Shown in pieces: positions 8,258 through 16,792 of a DNA stretch of 43,355 nt (position 1 is the first letter of the stretch; every line of letters begins with the position of its first letter). The position numbers and the translations under genes were made by a program. The stretch comes from Hyphomicrobiales bacterium. GTDB lineage: Bacteria > Pseudomonadota > Alphaproteobacteria > Rhizobiales > Beijerinckiaceae. The stretch covers positions 1-43,355 of the forward strand of contig CANFLM010000014.1 of NCBI GenBank assembly GCA_947447895.1, written 5' to 3'. A model generated the notes under the pieces. The model was not told where the DNA came from, did no database searches, and saw only the letters and a program-made list of their open reading frames with translations.

Positions 8258-9427
8258 TCAGTAGGAGCGCGGCAGGCCGAGCACATGCTCGCCGACATAG
8301 GCCAAAATCAGGTTGGTCGAAATCGGCGCGACCTGATAGAGGCGTGTTTCGCGGAATTTGCGTTCCACATCATATTCAGCCGCAAAACCGAACCCGCCAT
8401 GCGTCTGCAAACAGGCATTGGCAGCTTCCCAGGACGCATCGGCACAGAGCATTTTCGCCATATTGGCCTCTGTGCCATAGGGCAGACCCGCATCATGCAG
8501 GGCCGCCGCCTGATAGCGGATGGCATCGGCGGCCTTGGTGGCGATATGGGACTTGGCAATCGGGAACTGGATCCCCTGATTTTGGCCGATCGGCCGGTCG
8601 AACACGATGCGCTCCTTGCCATAGGCCGCCGCCTTGTCGATGAACCAGTAGGCATCACCGATACATTCGGCGGCAATCAGCACGCGCTCGGCGTTCAATC
8701 CTTCGAGAATGATGCGGAAGCCCTTGTTTTCCTCGCCGATCATGTTTTCGGCGGGCACTTCCAGATCATCGAAAAAAACTTCATTGGTTTCGTGGTTGAC
8801 CATGTTGCGGATCGGCCGCACGGTCATGCCCTTGTCCATCGCTTCGGCAATATCGACCAGAAACACCGACAGGCCTTCGGATTTCTTACGGACCTGGTCG
8901 AGCGGCGTGGTCCGCGCCAGCACGATCATCAGATCGGAATGATGGACGCGCGAGGTCCACACCTTCTGCCCGTTCAGCACGAAATGGTTGCCGCGACGGG
9001 TGGCTGTGGTTTTCAGCTTGGTCGTGTCGGTGCCGGTGGTCGGCTCGGTCACCGCCATCGACTGCATCCGCAATTCACCCGCGGCAATACGCGGCAGATA
9101 TTTCTTCTTCTGCTCCTCCGACCCTGCGCGCAGCAGGGTCGACATATTGTACATCTGGCCATGGACCGCACCGGAATTGCCGCCCGACCGGTTGATCTCT
9201 TCCATGATGATCGAGGCTTCGGTCAGGCCGAGCCCGGCGCCGCCATATTCCTCGGGAATCAAAGCCGCCAGCCAGCCCGCCTCAGTCAGCGCTTTGGCGA
9301 AGGCTTCGGGATAGCCGCGCTCCTCGTCGATCTCGCGCCAATAGGCGCCATCGAACTTGCTGCACAAAGCCGCAACGGCCTCGCGCAAATCCTTGTGGTC
9401 GTCATAGAGGGGGATCGATATCGGCAC
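8258..9427 (-). CDS. acyl-CoA dehydrogenase family protein
   Basis: 389 aa flavoprotein of the acyl-CoA dehydrogenase family: IPEEYGGAGLGLTE near 57-70, the FAD-contact segment MAVTEPTTGTDTT near 124-136, NGQKVWTSRVHHSD near 153-166 and QTHGGFGF near 345-352. In the loop that normally holds the C-terminal catalytic Glu (Y-Q-x-Y-E-G-T), this protein reads YQVAPIST, so that Glu is missing. A Glu in LNAERV near 246 lies where isovaleryl-CoA dehydrogenase has its base and could replace it. Starts with GTG, preceded at 8 nt by AAGAGG. First structural gene after the regulator and behind a LysR-type dyad. Confidence 0.93.
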   Translation of the reverse strand: MPISIPLYDDHKDLREAVAALCSKFDGAYWREIDEERGYPEAFAKALTEAGWLAALIPEEYGGAGLGLTEASIIMEEINRSGGNSGAVHGQMYNMSTLLRAGSEEQKKKYLPRIAAGELRMQSMAVTEPTTGTDTTKLKTTATRRGNHFVLNGQKVWTSRVHHSDLMIVLARTTPLDQVRKKSEGLSVFLVDIAEAMDKGMTVRPIRNMVNHETNEVFFDDLEVPAENMIGEENKGFRIILEGLNAERVLIAAECIGDAYWFIDKAAAYGKERIVFDRPIGQNQGIQFPIAKSHIATKAADAIRYQAAALHDAGLPYGTEANMAKMLCADASWEAANACLQTHGGFGFAAEYDVERKFRETRLYQVAPISTNLILAYVGEHVLGLPRSY

Positions 9428-9503
9428 GGTGTCATCCTCTTGTCATCTTTGCCAGACTAGAGGTGATTTTTGTCTTTTGGAAATAAGAAAAGAACGCAGG
9501 CAG

Positions 9504-9522
9504 ATTTCTATTTTCAAGAAAT
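9504..9522. promoter_or_regulatory. LysR-type operator dyad upstream of the catabolic operon
   Basis: A perfect dyad, ATTTCT-N7-AGAAAT, that contains the T-N11-A core of LysR-regulator boxes. It lies in the 94-bp gap between the regulator stop, which it touches, and the GTG of the acyl-CoA dehydrogenase. On the minus strand TTGAAA within it could serve as a -35 element with a weak -10 (TTCTTT) 17 nt further on. This placement suggests substrate-dependent control of the ten downstream genes by the adjacent LysR protein; inferred. Confidence 0.5.
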
Positions 9523-10427
9523 CACAATGACAGATCGACACCGCATAGCGCAGCAAGCAAACGCTTGGTCGGCGGGGCAATATCATGGCCCGCATGCACA
9601 CCGATATCGATGTGGCGAATGGCCCAGTCCTCCTCGAGACGGATCAGCGACAGACCCAGTGCAAGGGCGAGCGGACGCAGGGCTTCTTCGGGCAGGATCC
9701 CGATGCCCAACCCGCTGCGGATCATCTGGCACATGACCTCGAAACTGCGGACCTGCACACGCGTCTTGAGATAACGGCCCTGCTCGCGGGCCTTTTCGGC
9801 CATCAGACGGTAAATGGCCGATCCGACTTCGAGGGCGACAAAATCATCATTGAGCAAATCACGGAACTGCACCGAATCCTGCTCGGCGAGCCTATGGGTC
9901 GGGTAGACGGCCAGCGACAGCCGGTCCTGCGCATAGGGCCAGACCTGCAGGCCGCTGGTCGGCACCCCGCGGATGAAGACCCCCAGATCGGCCTGCCCGC
10001 GCGCCATCTGGCTGATGGTTTCGCCTGAAGGCCGTTCTTCCAGATCAATGCGGATATCGGGATGGCTGTGCAGGAATTCCGCCAGATCGCCCGCCAGACG
10101 GTGTACGAGGGCCGACGAGGAGGCCGACACCCGCACCCGCCCCCTGACGCCCGAATGATGTTCGTTCATGCTGGTCGCAAGCCCGTCGGCCAGACGCAAC
10201 ACGCTTTCGGCATAGCGCAGCGTGGTCAGACCCGCCATGGTCGGTTCGACCCCGTGGGCCATACGGGTGACCAGTGCCGCGCCGACTTCATCCTCGAGCA
10301 GACGCAAGCGGCGGCTGGCCGCGGAAATCGCCAGATTGAACTGCTCGGCTGCCCTGCTCACACTGCGCAAATGGCAAATGGCCACAAACAGCCGCAATGA
10401 TTGCAAATCATGATGGTACAGCGACAT
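9522..10427 (-). CDS. LysR-family transcriptional regulator
   Basis: 301 aa. The N-terminal winged helix-turn-helix spans about residues 5-65 (LRLFVAICHLRSVSRAAEQF, then LAISAASRRLRLLEDEVGAALVTR in the next helices), followed by a type 2 periplasmic-binding-like effector domain (ADLGVFIRGVPTSGL, QMIRSGLGIGILPEE). Unlike most LysR genes it is codirectional with, and upstream of, the operon it probably controls, not divergent. RBS GAGGG before ATG. The inducer would be a pathway metabolite or substrate; not deducible from sequence. Confidence 0.93.
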   Translation of the reverse strand: MSLYHHDLQSLRLFVAICHLRSVSRAAEQFNLAISAASRRLRLLEDEVGAALVTRMAHGVEPTMAGLTTLRYAESVLRLADGLATSMNEHHSGVRGRVRVSASSSALVHRLAGDLAEFLHSHPDIRIDLEERPSGETISQMARGQADLGVFIRGVPTSGLQVWPYAQDRLSLAVYPTHRLAEQDSVQFRDLLNDDFVALEVGSAIYRLMAEKAREQGRYLKTRVQVRSFEVMCQMIRSGLGIGILPEEALRPLALALGLSLIRLEEDWAIRHIDIGVHAGHDIAPPTKRLLAALCGVDLSL

Positions 10428-10451
10428 GGCCCGATCCCTCTTGCCCGATTG

Positions 10452-11000
10452 TCAGCGGCGCTTGTCCCTGAAATCGTCATAGGGGCGCGAGGCCGCCGCA
10501 CGACGCTTCCAGTTATCCGTATAGGCCCTGGCCAGTTGCGGCTCCTGTTTGATCACCAGCACATTTTCGGCATTGCGCTCCTGCGCCGCCTTGGTGAAAT
10601 TGAAGCTGCCGGTGATCACATCCACCCCGTCCAGCACCATCACCTTGTTATGGGCAATCGCCGGCTTGTCATCAATCAGCACAGCAATCCCGTGATTGGT
10701 CAGGAAGGTGGCTGCGGAATAGCGGTCCTGCTCATTGGATTTATCCAAAATCGCGCGCACATCCAGACCCCGCTGCTTGGCTTGGCTCAAAGCCGTAATA
10801 ATCGGCTCCGAGGTGAAGCTATAGGCCTGCACCAGCACGCTGGATCTGGCATTGTTGATCTGCTGCACGATCAAACCGGTACAATCCTCGCCGGGGGTAA
10901 AACAGGTCCGCAGTTCTGCCGCTCCCGCCACAGAACCCGAGTTTAAGCCTGCACACACGCAAAACACCCAAAACAAACGCATTATTAGCGGACGCAACAT
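10452..11000 (-). CDS. secreted phospholipase D-like nuclease (Nuc-type, single HKD motif)
   Basis: 182 aa from the ATG at 11000 (TAGGGAT upstream); the frame extends further but without good starts. It has a signal peptide of about 24-28 residues (hydrophobic MRLFWVFCVCAGLN part, cleavage near VAGA-AEL) and one HKD motif, HNKVMVLDG...GSFNFT, typical of the Nuc endonuclease/PLD superfamily, which works as a homodimer. Expected activity: phosphodiester cleavage of DNA or phospholipid in the periplasm or outside. Cys residues in the mature N-terminus (RTCFTPGEDC) may form a disulfide. Encoded 24 bp upstream of lysR on the same strand; functional link doubtful. Confidence 0.85.
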   Translation of the reverse strand: MLRPLIMRLFWVFCVCAGLNSGSVAGAAELRTCFTPGEDCTGLIVQQINNARSSVLVQAYSFTSEPIITALSQAKQRGLDVRAILDKSNEQDRYSAATFLTNHGIAVLIDDKPAIAHNKVMVLDGVDVITGSFNFTKAAQERNAENVLVIKQEPQLARAYTDNWKRRAAASRPYDDFRDKRR

Positions 11001-11204
11001 GACTCTGATCCCTACGCACAAACTCGACACACGCATGCACTGACGCACCACTCTACCCGATTCAAAGCGGGACACAGCGAGAATATTCCCGCAATCGATG
11101 CTGCATGATCGCCAAATCAGGGTATGATGCACAAGTGATTAACCCGCCCGCTGGTGGCCATGGCCCTGATGCCATCACCACAAGCCAAACTTTAGGTCGT
11201 CCCC

Positions 11205-11747
11205 ATGACACATTCCGGCACCACCGATCCCGCCAACACCGACGCGATCAACATGTATAATGTCTCGATCCCTCCGATGGTTCTCGGGCTCAAGAGCCTG
11301 CAGGCCATTCTGGACAAGGCCGAGCAACACGCCACCGACCACAAGATCGATCCAACCGTGGTGCTCAACTACCGCTTGGCGGTCGACATGTTCACCCTCG
11401 CCCGTCAGGTGCAACTGACCACCGATTTTGCCAAAGGCTGCGCAGCCCGTCTGGCCGGTGTCGATGTGCCCAAATACGAGGACACCGAAGCCTCTTTTGC
11501 CGAGCTGAAAACACGTATTACCAAGACACTCGATTTTATCGCCAGTGTCGATCCGCATGCGATTGCCGGATCGGAAACCCGCGAGATCACCATTCCGGTC
11601 GGCGGCCAGCCCAAAGTCTTCACCGGCATGGCCTATCTCAACGGTTTTGCGATTCCGAATTTCTATTTCCACGCCACCGCCGCCTACGCCATTCTGCGCC
11701 ATATCGGCGTCAAGATAGGCAAGCGCGATTTCCTCGGTTGGAATTGA
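11205..11747 (+). CDS. DUF1993 family protein
   Basis: 180 aa, matching DUF1993 over nearly its whole length: NMYNVSIPPMVLGLKSL near 16-32, MFTLARQVQLTTDFAK near 62-77, ARLAGVDVPKYEDTEASF near 81-98, and the C-terminal YFHATAAYAILRHIGVKIGKRDFLG. The fold is predicted to be a DinB/YfiT-like four-helix bundle, and a metal-binding His (YFH) is present; function unknown. Single transcription unit, divergent from the nuclease gene and closed by a strong bidirectional terminator. Confidence 0.9.
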   Translation: MTHSGTTDPANTDAINMYNVSIPPMVLGLKSLQAILDKAEQHATDHKIDPTVVLNYRLAVDMFTLARQVQLTTDFAKGCAARLAGVDVPKYEDTEASFAELKTRITKTLDFIASVDPHAIAGSETREITIPVGGQPKVFTGMAYLNGFAIPNFYFHATAAYAILRHIGVKIGKRDFLGWN

Positions 11748-11790
11748 TCGTTTGAACCCAAGGCGGCGAGCCGGCCTTGGTTCCGCATGC

Positions 11791-11832
11791 AAAAAATGGA
11801 TGCCTCCCATCACGGATGGCATCCATTTTTTA
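11791..11832. terminator. bidirectional rho-independent terminator
   Basis: Perfect 14-bp inverted repeat (AAAAAATGGATGCC / GGCATCCATTTTTT) around an ~11-nt loop, giving T-runs in both directions. It separates the convergent DUF1993 gene and the molybdenum hydroxylase large-subunit gene. Confidence 0.9.
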
Positions 11833-11862
11833 ATTCAAATCCAATACCTTATAGTCTAAATC

Positions 11863-14058
11863 TCACGCGATTTTGAGGTCGGAATTCGATTGGATCGGCA
11901 TGTTGCGGATGCGTTGGCCGGTGGCCGCTGCAATCGCGTTGAGCACCGCAGGGGCGGCCACGAAAATCGTGGGTTCGCCGACCCCGCCCCAGAAATCGCC
12001 AGACGGCATGACGATTGATTCCACCTTGGGCATTTGCGCCATCCGCAGCAATTCGTAGGTATCGAAATTCTGCTGCTCGACCATCCCGTCCTTGATGGTG
12101 ATTTCGCCATAGAGCAAAGCCGACAGGCCATAGGCAAAGGAACCGTCGATCTGCGCTTCGATCTGTTGCGGGTTGACGGCATGGCCGGGATTGGTGGCCG
12201 CGATAATCCGGTGCACTTTGACCTTCTGGTCGACAATCGACACTTCGGCACAGGCGGCCACATAGCTGCCATAGCCCATATGTTGCGACAGCCCCCGGAA
12301 AACGCCTTTCGGGGCGGGTTTGTCCCAACCGGCTTTTTCGGCCACCGCATTCAACACAGCCAGATGTTTGGGACTGTTGCGCAGCATTTTCTGGCGGAAA
12401 GCCAGCGGATCCTGCCCGGCCGCCACCGCCAGTTCGTCAATGAAACATTCAAGATAGAGCGCGTTCTGGTTGTTGTTGACCCCGCGCCAATACCCCGCTG
12501 GCAGAGGCGGATTGCGCATCGCGTGGTCGATCAGCAGATTGGGGATGGCATAGCCGAACACGCCTTCGGCACCATCGGGGTTCAAGCCCTGGAAGGTCGA
12601 GGGATCACGCCCGTTCTGCAAGCGCGAGGGATTGATGCTCGACAGGATCGACTGGCCGGATATGCGCATATGCATGGCCGTCACATTGCCCTGTGCATCC
12701 AGCCCTGCGGTCAGTTTGCATTGGGTGATCGGGTGGTAATGGCCGTGCAGCATGTCCTCCTCGCGCGACCAGATCAGCTTGACCGGCACATTCGGCATCT
12801 GTTTGGCAATCAGCACCGACTGGCGCACATAGTCATGGCTGACCGCGCGACGGCCAAACCCGCCGCCGAGCAGCAGACGCGTGACATCGCATTGGCCGAC
12901 CGGCAGGCCGGAGGCTTCCACCACCGTTTCCAAAGCCGCCTCGCTGTTCTGGCTCGAAGTCCAGACATCGCAGCGCGTACCGGTGAACAGCGCCGTCGCA
13001 TTCATCGGTTCCATCGTGGCATGGTGCTGGTAGGGATAGCTGTAGACGGCCTCAACCGTCTTGGCGGCCTGGGCCAGCCCGGCTTTCACGTCCCCGGCCT
13101 GATTGCCGACAAAAGCCTCCTTGGCGGTCAGCCCCTCTTTCAGGGTTGCAGCAATATCGGCACTGGTCAGCTTGGCATGCGGGCCCTCGTTCCAGACAAT
13201 CGCCACCTGCTCGAGGGCCGATTTGGCCTGCCACCACGTGTCGGCAATCACCGCCACGCCCTTGCCATCGACCGCGACCACTTTTTTGATGCCGGGCTTG
13301 TTGGCAATGGTCGACGCATCGAAACTTTTCAAGGAGCCGCCGAAAATCGGGCAATTGGTGATGGCGGCATGCAACATGCCGGGCATGGTGAAATCCATGC
13401 TGTAGATTTGCGACCCGTCCACCTTGGCCACCGTATCAAGACGCGGCAAAGGCTTGCCGGCGATCGTCCAGGTTTTGGGGTCTTTCAGCACGATGTCCCT
13501 GGGCGGCTCCATCGTGGCGGCCAGTTCGGCCACCTGCCCATAGGTGGTGCTGCGGTTGCTGGCCTTGTGGGTGATCACGCCTTTGTTCACGCTACACTCG
13601 GTCGCCGGCACATTCCAGGACTTGGCGGCGGCGGCCACCAGCATCATGCGCGCACTGGCCCCGCCCTTGCGGACATAGAGATGGGAATCGCGGATCCCGC
13701 GACTGCCGCCGGTGGCATAATTGCCCCAGACCCGGCCGCGTGCCGCATTCTGCCCCGGTGTGGGCTGTTCGGTGGTCACTTTGGCCCAGTCGCATTCCAT
13801 CTCTTCGGCCACCAGTTGCGCCAGTCCGGTCAGGGTGCCCTGCCCCATTTCCTGCCGTGCGATGCGGATGACCACGCTGTCATCCGGTTTGATCACCACC
13901 CAGGCATTGACCTCGGGGGCTGGAGCGGCAGCTTCGGCCTGCGGGATATGGAAACCGAATGAAAAGGCCCCCATCACCAGCGAGGTCTGGGCCAGAAATC
14001 CACGGCGCGAGGGATTGGCGAGCGTCGATTGTGATTGCGTTTGCGATTGCTTGGTCAT
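11863..14058 (-). CDS. iorB: molybdopterin-binding hydroxylase large subunit (IorB-like)
   Basis: 731 aa large subunit of an isoquinoline 1-oxidoreductase/aldehyde-dehydrogenase-like molybdenum hydroxylase. A Tat signal is present (SRRGFLAQTS at 17-26, then a hydrophobic region to AEA), so the folded cofactor-loaded enzyme is probably exported. Mo-pterin contact segments include GGGFGRRAVSHDYV near 395-408, and the catalytic Glu695 is in GGVGEPT. It hydroxylates N-heterocycles or oxidises aldehydes using water; the substrate is unknown. It follows the 2Fe-2S subunit gene by 12 bp. No cytochrome subunit or XdhC-type maturation gene is adjacent; the modABC genes of this window could supply molybdate. 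Confidence 0.92.
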   Translation of the reverse strand: MTKQSQTQSQSTLANPSRRGFLAQTSLVMGAFSFGFHIPQAEAAAPAPEVNAWVVIKPDDSVVIRIARQEMGQGTLTGLAQLVAEEMECDWAKVTTEQPTPGQNAARGRVWGNYATGGSRGIRDSHLYVRKGGASARMMLVAAAAKSWNVPATECSVNKGVITHKASNRSTTYGQVAELAATMEPPRDIVLKDPKTWTIAGKPLPRLDTVAKVDGSQIYSMDFTMPGMLHAAITNCPIFGGSLKSFDASTIANKPGIKKVVAVDGKGVAVIADTWWQAKSALEQVAIVWNEGPHAKLTSADIAATLKEGLTAKEAFVGNQAGDVKAGLAQAAKTVEAVYSYPYQHHATMEPMNATALFTGTRCDVWTSSQNSEAALETVVEASGLPVGQCDVTRLLLGGGFGRRAVSHDYVRQSVLIAKQMPNVPVKLIWSREEDMLHGHYHPITQCKLTAGLDAQGNVTAMHMRISGQSILSSINPSRLQNGRDPSTFQGLNPDGAEGVFGYAIPNLLIDHAMRNPPLPAGYWRGVNNNQNALYLECFIDELAVAAGQDPLAFRQKMLRNSPKHLAVLNAVAEKAGWDKPAPKGVFRGLSQHMGYGSYVAACAEVSIVDQKVKVHRIIAATNPGHAVNPQQIEAQIDGSFAYGLSALLYGEITIKDGMVEQQNFDTYELLRMAQMPKVESIVMPSGDFWGGVGEPTIFVAAPAVLNAIAAATGQRIRNMPIQSNSDLKIA

Positions 14059-14070
14059 GCTCTCTCTCCC

Positions 14071-14535
14071 TTACGCTTTTTTGGTGAGTAAAGCGGCGGC
14101 ATGTTTGATGCCCGCACGGATGCGGTTATAGGTCCCGCAGCGGCAGATATTGGTCATCGCCTCGTCGATCTCGGCATCGGTTGGGTTGGGCGATTTGGAC
14201 AGCAGGGCGGCGGCGGCCATCAGCTGGCCCGACTGGCAATAGCCGCATTGCGGCACATCCAGTTCGATCCAGGCCTTTTGCAAGGCGTGCAACTTGCCGC
14301 CTGCCCCCAAAGCCTCGATGGTGGTGATGGACTGGCCATCCTGCAGCGCCGCCAAAGGCAACGAACAGGAGCGCACCGGCTCGCCGTCGATATGCACCGT
14401 GCACGCACCGCATTGGGCAACACCGCAGCCATATTTGGTGCCTGTCAAACCCAGATCACGCAACACCCACAAAATTGGCGTATCGGGATCGGCCGACACA
14501 GTCTGCTTGATCCCGTTGATCACAAGTTGAGCCAT
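14071..14535 (-). CDS. iorA: 2Fe-2S subunit of molybdenum hydroxylase (IorA-like)
   Basis: 154 aa from the ATG at 14535, which has AAGGGG about 8-11 nt upstream; a GTG ten codons earlier is less likely. The N-terminal plant-ferredoxin-type cluster ligands are in CGVAQCGAC plus a later Cys (VRSC), and the C-terminal alpha-helical domain has CGYCQSG and NICRCGTY. This is the standard two-cluster small subunit that carries electrons away from the Mo centre. It lacks a Tat signal, so it is probably co-exported with the large subunit by hitchhiking. Confidence 0.93.
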   Translation of the reverse strand: MAQLVINGIKQTVSADPDTPILWVLRDLGLTGTKYGCGVAQCGACTVHIDGEPVRSCSLPLAALQDGQSITTIEALGAGGKLHALQKAWIELDVPQCGYCQSGQLMAAAALLSKSPNPTDAEIDEAMTNICRCGTYNRIRAGIKHAAALLTKKA

Positions 14536-14691
14536 GGCATTTATCCCCTTTTGAGCATTCCCCACCGGAGCATGGTTTAGTCTGTGCCGTTTCGGGAGCG
14601 AGCACGGGCAAGTGGCAGGCTCGAGGCGTCAACCGGTCAGGCACAGCAACACATTCCAAACGATACTTGACAATAAGTGCTTCGCGCCGTC

Positions 14692-14717
14692 AAACCCCTT
14701 TCTGGGTTTTTTGACCC
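14692..14717 (+). promoter_or_regulatory. attenuator-like alternative hairpins in the leader of the 175-aa protein
   Basis: AAACCC/GGGTTT (14692-14709, followed by Ts) forms a weak terminator-like hairpin. GGGT/ACCC (14704-14717) is a competing pairing that uses the same G-run. A TTGACA lies upstream at 14667-14672 and an eight-T run at about 14725 precedes the RBS GGAG. Arms are short; low confidence. Confidence 0.3.
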
Positions 14718-14744
14718 AATCCTGCTTTTTTTTGGAGTTGTTTT

Positions 14745-15272
14745 ATGGCGCGTTTCGAAATTTTCAAACAGTTGCGGAATTACGAGGAACGTCTCGATAA
14801 TATCTATGGCAGTTCAACCGTGTTCAACAAAAATGCCGAGGGCTTTACCAGCCTCGAAAGCTCGGTGGTGTTTCTGTCGCAATGCCGCCACACCAAAATC
14901 GACAGCGTCCGTCAGGAAAGCAATAAATTTATTGAATTGCTCAAAACCCGCCCGCTCAATGTCTGCCTGACCAACGAGCAGTATGATGCCAATCTGATGT
15001 TCGAGATCACGCAGGATTATGTGATGCTGCTGGTCTCGGTCTCGGATGCCAGCTACCAGAATTTCGTCGCCTCCATCAATGCCTGGAAATATGTGGTGTT
15101 CACCGTCGAAGGCGATTTCAGGGGCTTTGATGACAAAAACGGCCCGATTGCCCTGACCGGTCCGCACGGATCGTCAGCCGCAGGACGGCTCGATCTCAAC
15201 TCTCTCAATATCATTTTCAAAGATGTCCAGATCGAAATCGAGGATGATCAGGACCTCTATGCCCGCACTTAG
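14745..15272 (+). CDS. hypothetical protein, 175 aa
   Basis: I do not recognise this protein. It starts with ATG nine bases after GGAG. It has no signal peptide or membrane helix and looks like a small soluble alpha/beta protein: charged N-terminus (MARFEIFKQLRNYEERLDN), then SLESSVVFLSQC near 37-48, a helix with RQESNKFIELL, and alternating hydrophobic strands (YVMLLVSVSD, WKYVVFTVEG). The tail is acidic (QIEIEDDQD). Clear codon structure and coding with no internal overlap support a real gene. It is followed after 57 bp by another small unrecognised gene on the same strand, possibly co-transcribed. Confidence 0.7.
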   Translation: MARFEIFKQLRNYEERLDNIYGSSTVFNKNAEGFTSLESSVVFLSQCRHTKIDSVRQESNKFIELLKTRPLNVCLTNEQYDANLMFEITQDYVMLLVSVSDASYQNFVASINAWKYVVFTVEGDFRGFDDKNGPIALTGPHGSSAAGRLDLNSLNIIFKDVQIEIEDDQDLYART

Positions 15273-15329
15273 CTCTTTCCCTTTTTCTGCGACGGGAGTA
15301 GAAAATCTGACGTTGTGGAGGATTCGCGT

Positions 15330-15596
15330 ATGAGTAGTGAACAGTACAAGCGCGGCTATGCTGCCGGCTTTGCCGATGCCATCGAAGTCGCCCAGAAGGC
15401 TTTAGCCAAGATCGGCAATGCCGCCTCCGCCTCCTACAATGACGACCACTACCACAATGACCACCCGGAATGGGGCGATCACGAGTGCACTGTCTGCGGG
15501 ATGGTGACACGGGGGATTGTCTGGCCCAGTTGCGATCATTCCGCCTGCCCGCATCCCGATCCGGTGATCCAGTATCCGGATAATCTCGAGCGTTAA
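15330..15596 (+). CDS. hypothetical small protein with Cys/His cluster, 88 aa
   Basis: Not recognised. ATG at 15330 has GTGGAGG eight bases upstream, preferred over an in-frame start five codons earlier. The N-terminal half is an amphipathic helix (QYKRGYAAGFADAIEVAQKA). The C-terminal half has four Cys/His-rich elements, HECTVC, then PSCDHSACPH, which could hold one zinc ion as a small zinc ribbon. A His/Asp-rich stretch (DDHYHNDHPEWGDH) precedes them. No signal peptide, so probably cytoplasmic. Convergent with the EamA transporter gene 15 bp away. Confidence 0.7.
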   Translation: MSSEQYKRGYAAGFADAIEVAQKALAKIGNAASASYNDDHYHNDHPEWGDHECTVCGMVTRGIVWPSCDHSACPHPDPVIQYPDNLER

Positions 15597-15611
15597 GTCA
15601 CGGTGTGACGA

Positions 15612-16511
15612 TTAGGCCCGATCGGGTTTGCTGGCCCTGATTTCGAGCCAGCAGATGGCAATTCCGGCCAGCGAGATCACCACACTGCCTGCAATGGTCA
15701 GAAGATCAGGCAGATTGTTGAACACCAGATAGCCGTAAAACACAGCAAAGATGATTTGCAGGTAATGGAAGGGCGCGATCACGCTGGCCTTGGTGATGCG
15801 CAATGCCCGCGCCACACAATAATGGCCAAACCCGCCGATCACCCCCAACGATCCCATCATTGCCATGTCTGCCAGGCTCTCCGGCGTTTTCCATGTAAAA
15901 GGCACTATCGCACTCATCACCAGCGATCCGACGATGCCGCTATAGATGACTGTTGTTTCTGGCCTGTCGAACCCCGCCATTTGACGGGCTGTGATCTGGA
16001 ACAGGGAATAGAGCAACGCGCTCAGCACCACCAGCAGTGACCCGGGCTGGAACACCTCGGTGCCCGGCCGGATCACCAGCAAGGCTCCCATAAAGCCGCA
16101 CACAACGCAGATCACCCGGAACAGGCTGGTCTGCTCACCCAGCATCGGCACCGCCAGGACAGTCACCATCAAAGGTCCTACAAAGGTAATGGCCGTGGCC
16201 TCTGCCAGCGGGATGATTCTTACCGACTTGAAAAACAGATAGGTCGACAAAAACAGCATCGCCGACGCCATAAACTGGGATTTCAAGCGTTTGCTTCGTA
16301 AGATGTCCAACCCGTATTGCGGAACAAACAGCACACTCACAAACACCAGATGTGACAGGATCCGGATCCAGATCACCTCTTCCATCGGATATTTGGTGCC
16401 CAGATATTTGGCCGTCCCGTTCATGAACGGAAACAGGATGGCGGCCGTGCACATCAACAGGATCCCGCGCAAAGCAGGATTGGCTTTCAAACCGGCAAGA
16501 AGAGCATGCAC
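15612..16511 (-). CDS. EamA/DMT-family transporter
   Basis: 299 aa inner-membrane protein with ten predicted helices arranged as two EamA repeats (about 16-145 and 158-290). LAEATAITFVGPLMVTVLAVPMLGE (written in two parts: LAEATAITFVGPL, then MVTVLAVPMLGE) is the hallmark of the S-adenosylmethionine/RhaT/YdcZ-like DMT group, repeated more weakly as KASVIAPFHYLQIIFAV. Probable metabolite exporter, substrate unknown. The first in-frame start is GTG at 16511, preceded by GGGATCGGAT; no good upstream ATG exists. Divergent from the next gene across a 280-bp AT-rich gap. Confidence 0.9.
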   Translation of the reverse strand: MHALLAGLKANPALRGILLMCTAAILFPFMNGTAKYLGTKYPMEEVIWIRILSHLVFVSVLFVPQYGLDILRSKRLKSQFMASAMLFLSTYLFFKSVRIIPLAEATAITFVGPLMVTVLAVPMLGEQTSLFRVICVVCGFMGALLVIRPGTEVFQPGSLLVVLSALLYSLFQITARQMAGFDRPETTVIYSGIVGSLVMSAIVPFTWKTPESLADMAMMGSLGVIGGFGHYCVARALRITKASVIAPFHYLQIIFAVFYGYLVFNNLPDLLTIAGSVVISLAGIAICWLEIRASKPDRA

Positions 16512-16792
16512 GCAGTATCCGATCCCGTTACCACCAGAGCCTCGCCAAATTGCCTCTCATTCGGCCCGAACACAAGCCACAGGACCAGTGACGGGGGTTC
16601 TGCCAGCCATGCAGCAGAGACAGCACGACAAAAGCAGAGTGATCGAAAAAGCAATCGTGTCTTGTCGCGACAAACACGACAGACATTAACCATTTCATGC
16701 TTAAAGATTTATGTAATTTTACAACCTAATGTATAGGTGATCTCTTATCAGAGCGCTATTAGGCGGTCTGATGGATATAAAGGCACTTGATT

